Positions 1-5,434 of a stretch of DNA of 10,258 nt are shown piece after piece (the stretch's first letter is position 1; every line of letters starts with the position of its first letter). The stretch covers positions 1-10,258 of the forward strand of contig JAKITE010000100.1 in assembly GCA_021648225.1 (NCBI GenBank), written 5' to 3'. This stretch comes from Paracoccaceae bacterium (GTDB lineage Bacteria; Pseudomonadota; Alphaproteobacteria; Rhodobacterales; Rhodobacteraceae). Made by a program: the position numbers and the translations under genes. The notes under the pieces are model-generated. The model was not told where the DNA came from, searched no databases, and worked only from the letters and a program-made list of their open reading frames with translations.

Positions 1-731
1 ACCAGGATATATTTGAACCAGCGTTGATATTGGGCCAGTACATCGGGGTGGTTCTGGAATATCTGCACCATATGCAGCAAAAGATCGCCAAAATCGACCG
101 CGTTCAGGGTGGTTAGGCGGGCCTGATAGGCCTCGTATAATTCAGTGCCTTTGTTGTTATATGCGGAGGCCTCGCTGGTGGGAACATTGGACGGGGTCCA
201 GCCCCGATTTTTCCATTGGTCAATCTGCCCCGCCAGCATGCGCGCCGGCCAGCGTTTTTCGTCGATATTCGCAGCGCGAACCAGTTGTTTGAGCAAGCGC
301 AATTGGTCATCTTTGTCCAGAATGGTGAAATTTGATTTCAGCCCGACAAGTTCCGCATGGCGGCGCAGTAATTTGACGCAGATCGAGTGAAAAGTGCCCA
401 TCCACGGCACGCCCTCGACCATTTGGCCGATATTCTGGCCAACCCGGTCTTTCATTTCCCGCGCGGCTTTGTTGGTAAAGGTCACCGCCAAAATTTCGTT
501 TGGTCGCGCACTGCCGGTGTTAAGCAAATGTGCAATGCGGGCGGTCAGGGCTTTGGTTTTGCCGGTGCCGGCCCCTGCCAGCATCAAAACCGGCCCGTCC
601 AGTGTATTTACCGCCTCGCGCTGCGCGGGGTTCAGGCCATCAAGATAAGGCGTCGGGCGCGCGGCCATGGCTTGCGCGGAAAGGGGGGCGGCTTCAAAAG
701 CGCTGGCTTCGTCCAGATCGTGATTGTTCAT
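1..731 (-). CDS. uvrD: UvrD/PcrA-type ATP-dependent DNA helicase, N-terminal part (runs off left edge)
   Basis: This is a superfamily 1A 3'-5' DNA helicase acting in nucleotide-excision and mismatch repair. The 243 codons present read Q-motif LNPAQREAV (residues 33-41), Walker A AGAGTGKT (52-59, catalytic K58), motif Ia VTFTNKAAREM (83-93), GTFHSICVKLLRRHAELVG (from 112), and a DFGDLLLHM segment characteristic of domain 1. The frame remains open to the window edge and ends at FKYILV, directly before the expected Walker B (DE-QDTN in the family), so about two thirds of the protein lies outside. The start is the ATG at 731-729, the first after an in-frame TAA 12 bp upstream; no clear Shine-Dalgarno is visible. 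An internal ATG at codon 22 is the alternative start. The gene is divergent from pyc and carries a LexA-type box upstream. Family identity is near certain; UvrD versus a close paralogue cannot be settled without the C-terminus. Confidence 0.95.
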   Translation of the reverse strand, partial: MNNHDLDEASAFEAAPLSAQAMAARPTPYLDGLNPAQREAVNTLDGPVLMLAGAGTGKTKALTARIAHLLNTGSARPNEILAVTFTNKAAREMKDRVGQNIGQMVEGVPWMGTFHSICVKLLRRHAELVGLKSNFTILDKDDQLRLLKQLVRAANIDEKRWPARMLAGQIDQWKNRGWTPSNVPTSEASAYNNKGTELYEAYQARLTTLNAVDFGDLLLHMVQIFQNHPDVLAQYQRWFKYIL

Positions 732-771
732 GGGTTTCGGTTACCACATATATCGGCAATGTCAAAGGGTT

Positions 772-786
772 GTTCTGCAAATGTTC
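772..786. promoter_or_regulatory. LexA (SOS) box of alphaproteobacterial type upstream of uvrD
   Basis: The sequence GTTCTGCAAATGTTC is a perfect GTTC-N7-GTTC direct repeat (GAAC-N7-GAAC on the other strand), the established LexA operator of alphaproteobacteria such as Rhodobacter. It ends 41 bp upstream of the helicase ATG. A TTGACA (minus strand, 765-760) lies next to it and could be the -35 of the uvrD promoter, although the -10 at the proper distance (TAACCG) is poor. LexA repression of the helicase is inferred from position and family knowledge. The box is 152 bp from the pyc start, so pyc control is less likely. Confidence 0.75.
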
Positions 787-841
787 CAAACATTAACCAT
801 TGGAGGATTTGCGCGGCGGGCATCTTGGCCGACCGCTAAAT

Positions 842-872
842 TTGATGTTGTTTTTAGCTGCGCTTTTATGCT
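842..872 (+). promoter_or_regulatory. Possible pyc promoter (weak)
   Basis: TTGATG (842-847) is followed after 17 bp by TTTATG (865-870), overlapping TATGCT (867-872). This would be a weak sigma-70-like promoter with a leader of about 60 nt before the pyc ATG. Matches to consensus are partial. Nothing else in 787-937 is convincing as a control element except a short TTGGCCAA palindrome at 888-895. Confidence 0.2.
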
Positions 873-937
873 GCATTGCAATATAGGTTGGCCAAGGCTA
901 AACATTTGGCAACCCCTGTTCTTTGCGAGGTTCGACC

Positions 938-3900
938 ATGAAAAACTTTTCCAAAATCCTGATCGCCAATCGTGGCGAAATTGCCATTCGTATCATGCGG
1001 GCCGCCAATGAAATGGGCAAACGCACCGTCGCGATCTATGCCGAGGAAGACAAGCTGGGCCTGCACCGGTTCAAATCCGACGAGGCCTATCGTATCGGCA
1101 AAGGCATGGGGCCGGTGGAGGCCTATTTGAGCATTGACGAAATTATTCGCGTGGCGCTTGAATGCGGGGCGGATGCCATTCATCCGGGTTATGGGTTGCT
1201 ATCGGAAAACCCAGATTTTGTTGATGCTTGTGATGCTAACGGCATTACGTTTATCGGGCCAAAAGCCGCCACCATGCGGATGCTGGGCGACAAAGCTTCA
1301 GCACGGCAAGTTGCGGTGGATGCAGGGGTGCCGGTGGTGCCTGCCACGGCGGTTTTGCCCGATGACATGGATGAGGTGCGGCGCATGGCGGCTGAGGTCG
1401 GTTATCCGTTCATGCTTAAGGCGTCATGGGGTGGCGGCGGGCGTGGCATGCGCCGGATCATGTCTTCGGCGGAACTGGAAGACATGGTGCTGGAAGGCCG
1501 CCGCGAGGCCGAGGCGGCATTTGGCAACGGTGAGGGGTTTCTGGAGCGCTTGGTGCAGCGTGCCCGTCATGTCGAGGTGCAAATTCTGGGCGATAGCCAT
1601 GGCGAGATTTATCACCTTTGGGAACGGGATTGTTCTGTGCAGCGGCGCAATCAAAAAGTGGTGGAGCGGGCGCCTGCGCCTTATTTGTCGCAGGAACAGC
1701 GCGAAAATCTTTGTGCTTTGGGCCGTAAAATTTGTGCCCATGTGGGCTATGAATGCGCGGGCACTGTTGAATTTCTGATGGATATAGACACCGAGGAATT
1801 CTTTTTCATCGAGGTAAATCCTCGCGTTCAGGTTGAACATACAGTTACCGAGGAAGTCACCGGCATTGACATCGTGCGCGCACAAATCATGCTGGCGCAG
1901 GGTGCCACAATTGCCGAGGCCACCGGCAAAGCCAGTCAGGCTGATGTGGTTTTGAACGGTCACGCCTTGCAATGTCGGGTCACAACCGAAGACCCGCAAA
2001 ACAATTTTATCCCAGATTATGGCCGTATTACAGCTTACCGCGCCGCCACGGGTATGGGCATTCGTCTTGATGGCGGCACGGCCTATTCCGGTGCGGTGAT
2101 CACGCGTTATTATGACAGCTTGTTGGAAAAGGTTACCGCTTGGGCGAATACTCCCGAAGCTGCAATTGCGCGGATGGACCGTGCCTTGCGGGAATTCCGG
2201 ATCAGGGGCGTATCGACCAATATTGCCTTTGTGGAAAATCTGCTGAAACACCCGAAATTCCTGAATGATACCTATACGACTACGTTTATCGACAACACGC
2301 CCGAGCTGTTCAATTTTAAGAAACGCCGTGATCGGGCGACCAAAATTCTGACCTATATTGCCGATATTACCGTTAACGGACATCCGGAAACTGCGGGCAG
2401 GGCGGAGCCTGCGGCGCAGGCGCGTGTGGCGATTGCGCCAGCGGTGCGTGGGGACCACGCACCCTACGGCACGCGGAACCTGTTGCAGGAAAAAGGCGCG
2501 CAGGGCGTGGCCGACTGGATGCTGGAGCAGAAACAGCTGTTGATTACCGATACTACTATGCGCGATGCCCATCAAAGCTTGCTGGCGACCCGAATGCGGT
2601 CCATTGATATGGTGAATGTGGCTGAAAGCTATTCGCGCAATCTGCCGCAACTGTTTTCCATGGAATGCTGGGGCGGCGCCACGTTTGATGTGGCATACCG
2701 GTTTTTGCAGGAATGCCCGTGGCAGCGGTTGCGCGATTTGCGCGTGCGCATGCCCAACCTGATGACTCAGATGTTGCTGCGCGCCAGCAACGGGGTTGGC
2801 TATACCAATTATCCCGATAATGTCGTGCAGAAATTTGTTGCCCAAGCCGCTGAAACCGGCGTGGATGTGTTTCGGGTGTTTGACAGCCTCAACTGGGTGG
2901 AAAACATGCGGGTGGCCATGGATGCGGTGAACGAGTCAGGCAAGATCTGTGAGGGGGCGATTTGTTATACCGGAGATATTTTGGACCCGAACCGTGCCAA
3001 ATACGACCTGAAATATTACGTGGATATGGGCAAAGACTTGCGGGATGCGGGGGCGCATATTTTGGGCCTCAAAGACATGGCGGGGCTGTTGAAACCTGCC
3101 GCTGCGCGGGTGTTGGTTAAGGCGCTTAAGGAAGAGGTCGGCCTGCCGATCCATTTTCACACGCACGATACCAGCGGCATTGCGGCTGGTACTATTCTGG
3201 CAGCGGCCGAAGCTGGCGTTGATGCGGTGGATCTGGCAATGGATGCGTTTTCTGGCGGCACTTCGCAGCCTTGTCTGGGGTCTATTGTCGAGGCCCTGAA
3301 CCATACTGGGCGCGATACCGGCCTTGATATCAAAGCCATCCGCCAAATCTCGGATTATTGGGAGGCCGTGCGCGGCCAATACGCCGCCTTTGAATCGGGC
3401 ACCAAAGCCCCCGCATCCGAGGTGTATCTGCACGAAATGCCCGGCGGGCAATTCACCAACCTGAAAGCACAGGCGCGCAGCATGGGGCTGGAAGAACGCT
3501 GGCACGAGGTCGCGCAAACCTATGCAGATGTAAACCGGATGTTTGGCGATATTGTCAAAGTCACACCCTCCAGCAAAGTGGTTGGCGATATGACCCTGAT
3601 GATGGTTTCACAGGGCATAACGCGGGCCGAGGTCGAAGACCCCGATGTGGATGTATCCTTTCCCGATTCAGTTATTGATATGATGCGCGGCAATCTGGGC
3701 CAACCTCCGGGGGGCTTTCCACCGGCTTTTGTTAACAAGGTGCTAAAAGGCGAGGCCGCCAATACCGCACGCCCCGGCCTGTCAATGCCACCGGCTGATC
3801 TTGAGGCCATCCGCACGGATGTTTCCAGCCAGCTTGAGGGGTTTCAGATAGATGACGAGGATCTGTGCGGTTACCTGATGTATCCCAAAGTGTTCCTCGA

Positions 3901-4381
3901 TTACATGGGCCGTCACCGTATTTATGGCCCCGTGCGCACCTTGCCGACCCACACGTTTTTCTATGGCATGCAGCCCGGCGATGAAATCAGCGTTGAAATC
4001 GACCCCGGCAAAACGCTGGAGATCCGCCTGCAAGCCATTGGCGAAACCAATGATGACGGTAATGCCAAGGTGTTTTTTGAGCTAAACGGCCAGCCGCGCA
4101 ATATTCGCGTGCCCAACCGCAAAGCCGCCGCCACAACCGCCAAACGCCAAAAAGCCGAGGCCGGAAACCCAAACCATATCGGCGCGCCGATGCCCGGCCT
4201 GATTGCCACAGTGGCAGTGACCGCAGGGCAGGAGGTGTTCGAGGGCGATTTGCTGCTAACCATCGAGGCCATGAAAATGGAAACCGGTATTCATGCGGAT
4301 CGTGACGGGGTGGTTAAGGCTGTGCATGTAACCGCTGGCGCGCAAATTGACGCCAAGGATTTGCTGTTGGAGCTTGAATGA
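938..4381 (+). CDS. pyc: Pyruvate carboxylase (complete, 1147 aa)
   Basis: This biotin-dependent cytosolic enzyme makes oxaloacetate from pyruvate, bicarbonate and ATP, refilling the TCA cycle. Domains in order: biotin carboxylase (about residues 1-450) with the ATP-grasp glycine loop WGGGGRGM (from 164), ERDCSVQRRNQK and EVNPRVQVEH; carboxyltransferase (about 530-800) with DTTMRDAHQSL (from 538) and HFHTHDTSG; the allosteric/PYC-OADA region; and a C-terminal biotinyl domain. D543, K712, H741 and H743 match the metal site of Rhizobium etli PC (D549, carboxylated K718, H747, H749), T876 matches catalytic T882, and K1113 in EAMKMET matches biotinyl-lysine K1119, all at offset 6. The length is normal and no lesion is seen. 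The ATG at 938 is chosen because GAGG lies at 927-930; an in-frame TTG at 923 would add only five residues and overlap that site. The stop overlaps the next gene's start (ATGA). The last 25 codons have a second, divergent copy at 5243-5317. Confidence 0.98.
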   Translation: MKNFSKILIANRGEIAIRIMRAANEMGKRTVAIYAEEDKLGLHRFKSDEAYRIGKGMGPVEAYLSIDEIIRVALECGADAIHPGYGLLSENPDFVDACDANGITFIGPKAATMRMLGDKASARQVAVDAGVPVVPATAVLPDDMDEVRRMAAEVGYPFMLKASWGGGGRGMRRIMSSAELEDMVLEGRREAEAAFGNGEGFLERLVQRARHVEVQILGDSHGEIYHLWERDCSVQRRNQKVVERAPAPYLSQEQRENLCALGRKICAHVGYECAGTVEFLMDIDTEEFFFIEVNPRVQVEHTVTEEVTGIDIVRAQIMLAQGATIAEATGKASQADVVLNGHALQCRVTTEDPQNNFIPDYGRITAYRAATGMGIRLDGGTAYSGAVITRYYDSLLEKVTAWANTPEAAIARMDRALREFRIRGVSTNIAFVENLLKHPKFLNDTYTTTFIDNTPELFNFKKRRDRATKILTYIADITVNGHPETAGRAEPAAQARVAIAPAVRGDHAPYGTRNLLQEKGAQGVADWMLEQKQLLITDTTMRDAHQSLLATRMRSIDMVNVAESYSRNLPQLFSMECWGGATFDVAYRFLQECPWQRLRDLRVRMPNLMTQMLLRASNGVGYTNYPDNVVQKFVAQAAETGVDVFRVFDSLNWVENMRVAMDAVNESGKICEGAICYTGDILDPNRAKYDLKYYVDMGKDLRDAGAHILGLKDMAGLLKPAAARVLVKALKEEVGLPIHFHTHDTSGIAAGTILAAAEAGVDAVDLAMDAFSGGTSQPCLGSIVEALNHTGRDTGLDIKAIRQISDYWEAVRGQYAAFESGTKAPASEVYLHEMPGGQFTNLKAQARSMGLEERWHEVAQTYADVNRMFGDIVKVTPSSKVVGDMTLMMVSQGITRAEVEDPDVDVSFPDSVIDMMRGNLGQPPGGFPPAFVNKVLKGEAANTARPGLSMPPADLEAIRTDVSSQLEGFQIDDEDLCGYLMYPKVFLDYMGRHRIYGPVRTLPTHTFFYGMQPGDEISVEIDPGKTLEIRLQAIGETNDDGNAKVFFELNGQPRNIRVPNRKAAATTAKRQKAEAGNPNHIGAPMPGLIATVAVTAGQEVFEGDLLLTIEAMKMETGIHADRDGVVKAVHVTAGAQIDAKDLLLELE
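4307..4329 (+). repeat. 23-bp direct repeat, copy 1 (inside pyc 3' end)
   Basis: These 23 bases encode GVVKAVHV near the end of the biotinyl domain and are identical to 5243-5265. They mark the start of the duplicated pyc tail. Beyond position 4329 the two copies still align codon by codon but differ. If the intervening DNA is an insertion, this would be the left crossover core. Confidence 0.85.
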
Positions 4382-4896
4382 CGCAACCACCTGAACACAC
4401 AGACCATTCCCTTCATTCAAGCCTGCGGGAGGGAATGCTGGAGCACCTTTTTGTTGGTGGCATTATGCGTGAACTATGGCTGCGGGGTGTGCGGGATTTT
4501 GACGTTTTACACCCGATCACCGATGCGGCGGGTTATGATATTGTGTTATCAGCGGGCGGCGCCATACGCCATGTGCAACTAAAGTCGAGCGCCCTCACAG
4601 CCAAAACATCTCGTCAGGGCATCAACACCGCGTTGGCAAAGCAACCCTCGGGATGTGTCGTTTGGATGCGGTTCGATGCTGATACGCTTGCTCTTGGACC
4701 ATTTGGCTGGTTTGGCGGCCTGCTGGCGCAAGCTTTGCCTGATCTGGGCAATCGGGTTGGTAAACATACCAAGGGCAATGCCGAGGGAATTAAAGCAGAA
4801 CGAAAATCTATCAGAGTGTTGAATAAGGGTGATTTTAGCTGGGTAGAAACCACAAGCCAGATCGCAGACCTTCTTTTTGGGCCAAGTATGAAATAA
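4378..4896 (+). CDS. Small protein with PD-(D/E)xK-nuclease-like pattern, coupled to pyc
   Basis: This 172-residue soluble protein has no signal peptide or membrane segment, and I do not recognise a named family. Its N-terminal half follows the order of restriction-endonuclease-like folds: a helix with acidic residues (REGMLEHLFVGGIMRELW, E18/E22/E32), then a strand with AGYDIVL (D54), then HVQLKSS (Q67, K69), giving D-x(12)-QxK. This resembles the DUF4365-like group of PD-(D/E)xK proteins; nuclease activity is inference only. The C-terminal half (WMRFDAD, GPFGWFGGLLAQ, a basic KAERKSIRVL stretch) gives no further clue. The start ATG overlaps the pyc stop as ATGA, so translation is probably coupled and the gene needs no promoter of its own. 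It lies wholly between the two copies of the pyc tail, so it may be cargo of an insertion. A 9-bp inverted repeat follows 17 bp after the stop. Confidence 0.8.
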   Translation: MTQPPEHTDHSLHSSLREGMLEHLFVGGIMRELWLRGVRDFDVLHPITDAAGYDIVLSAGGAIRHVQLKSSALTAKTSRQGINTALAKQPSGCVVWMRFDADTLALGPFGWFGGLLAQALPDLGNRVGKHTKGNAEGIKAERKSIRVLNKGDFSWVETTSQIADLLFGPSMK

Positions 4897-4912
4897 GCCG
4901 GAATACCGGTGC

Positions 4913-4940
4913 GAAGGCAATAAAAATAGCAATTGCCTTC
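4913..4940 (+). terminator. Inverted repeat, possible terminator of the pyc-4378 operon
   Basis: GAAGGCAAT (4913-4921) and ATTGCCTTC (4932-4940) are perfect 9-bp complementary arms around a 10-nt A-rich loop, 17 bp after the stop codon at 4896. The location suits an intrinsic terminator, but the following bases (TATGTTGACC) lack a proper T-tract. It may instead be a 3' mRNA-stabilising hairpin. Confidence 0.4.
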
Positions 4941-4967
4941 TATGTTGACCGTGTTGGACTGTCATAG

Positions 4968-4985
4968 CTAGGGTCAGGACCCTAG
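4968..4985. repeat. 18-bp palindrome CTAGGGTC-AG-GACCCTAG
   Basis: Two perfect 8-bp arms flank a central AG. As RNA it can form a 7-bp stem with a CAGG loop. There is no T-tract, so it is not an obvious terminator. It could be an operator, a dispersed repeat or the relic of an insertion-sequence end; no transposase or matching second end is visible in the window. Confidence 0.6.
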
Positions 4986-5021
4986 ACCCAACTTCTATTT
5001 CATAAAAATATCCTCGGGGGA

Positions 5022-5103
5022 GCGACGACAGGTCGCGAGGGGCAGACAGGCCCGAAACCGAGCGTAGCGAGGCCATGCCCAACCGAAGGGCGGGAGGCCT
5101 CGC
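5022..5103. repeat. Cluster of three tandem GC-rich hairpins, probable dispersed intergenic repeat
   Basis: Three hairpins follow one another: GCGAC/GTCGC (5022-5026 with 5032-5036), GGGC/GCCC (5040-5043 with 5050-5053), and a long one with outer arms GCGAGGCC/GGCCTCGC (5067-5074 with 5096-5103) and an inner GCCC/GGGC stem (5077-5080 with 5088-5091). The preceding AAAAATATCCTCGGGGGAG-like context resembles GC-rich repeats that I recall downstream of many genes in Rhodobacteraceae; that recollection is not verified. No convincing open frame crosses it on either strand. A structured RNA is the alternative. Confidence 0.5.
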
Positions 5104-5112
5104 TTACCGTTT

Positions 5113-5242
5113 TTACGCCGTATCCACGATTTGGCAAAGATCATATTCGGCCGCTGGTTCACAGATATCCGGTGCTTTTTGACAAAGACCGTAGTCGTAA
5201 TCCTCCCGCCGGCGAGGCCCGGGTTTTTCGATAATTCTTGGC
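5113..5242 (-). pseudogene. Apparent C-terminal remnant of an unknown minus-strand gene
   Basis: On the minus strand the frame ending in TAA at 5115-5113 reads REDYDYGLCQK, then APDICEPAAEYDLCQIVDTA. Codons show a coding-like pattern (GAT TAC GAC TAC, GAA TAT GAT CTT), and the peptide has an internal repeat, DYGLCQ and EYDLCQ, with regularly placed cysteines. No ATG, GTG or TTG with a suitable ribosome site starts it. Upstream the frame runs into the antisense of the displaced pyc tail and then of the kinase end, where it is no longer credible. It therefore looks truncated at about 5242. Function unknown; a chance open frame is possible. Confidence 0.35.
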
Positions 5243-5265
5243 GGGGTGGTTAAGGCTGTGCATGT
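5243..5265 (+). repeat. 23-bp direct repeat, copy 2 (start of displaced pyc tail)
   Basis: Identical over 23 bases to 4307-4329 within pyc and in the same orientation. The first base of identity coincides with the point where the minus-strand remnant loses coding character. The distance between copies is 936 bp. It would be the right crossover core of an insertion if the insertion model holds. Confidence 0.85.
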
Positions 5266-5317
5266 GACGCTTGAATCACAGGTGGATGCCAAGGATTTGC
5301 GGTTGGAACTGTCATAA
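5243..5317 (+). pseudogene. Displaced second copy of the 3' end of pyc (24 codons plus stop)
   Basis: The 75 bp align without gaps to pyc 4307-4381: 57 of 75 bases and 18 of 24 residues are identical by hand count. It reads GVVKAVHVTLESQVDAKD, then LRLELS and a TAA, against the true tail VTAGAQIDAKDLLLELE. Six codons differ only synonymously, so the copy has the history of a real coding sequence rather than of random decay. No biotinyl motif (AMKM) or start codon precedes it; the frame upstream is open only from about 5201, after a TAA at 5198. It is thus a gene end without a gene, and cannot be biotinylated. Confidence 0.85.
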
Positions 5318-5434
5318 TTCAATTGCGGGACAGGGAAGCATTGATCCATGTCGAAGCCGAATTGATGGAGGAATACTTGGCCGAGCATTAATTGCTGCGT
5401 CGAAAATGGCATGCCGTCCGGACCTGTTGGCTGG
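5318..5434. other. Intergenic stretch between displaced pyc tail and kinase stop
   Basis: No gene is supported. It contains the small palindromes GGCATGCC and GTCCGGAC just beyond the kinase stop, without a T-tract, so no clear terminator for the kinase gene. A plus-strand frame ending in TAA at 5389-5391 (…HVEAELMEEYLAEH) looks mildly coding-like but has no start and no recognisable relative. Confidence 0.4.

Noticed and set aside
145..839. Several plus-strand open frames of 80-150 codons
   Set aside because: They are antisense to the helicase gene, which shows unmistakable Walker A and other superfamily 1 motifs on the minus strand.
888..895. TTGGCCAA palindrome upstream of pyc
   Set aside because: Eight bases are too short to separate from chance, and no known regulator could be matched to it.
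923..937. Upstream TTG start for pyruvate carboxylase
   Set aside because: It would use the GAGG ribosome site as coding sequence and add only five residues; the ATG at 938 is correctly spaced and the protein begins as expected (MKNFSKILIANRGE).
1424..2845. 473-codon open frame on the minus strand
   Set aside because: It lies entirely antisense to the biotin carboxylase and carboxyltransferase domains of pyc, whose residues are all conserved; the frame has no recognisable domain and is a by-product of pyc codon use.
5201..5230. Possible intrinsic terminator (GC-rich block followed by TTTTT at 5224-5228)
   Set aside because: The best pairing found is only about 4 bp (CCGG/CCGG or CCCG/CGGG), too weak to call a terminator.
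5317..5391. Plus-strand peptide ending HVEAELMEEYLAEH as a gene remnant
   Set aside because: Coding-like to the eye, but it is short, has no start, and an in-frame TGA lies at 5272-5274; chance cannot be excluded.
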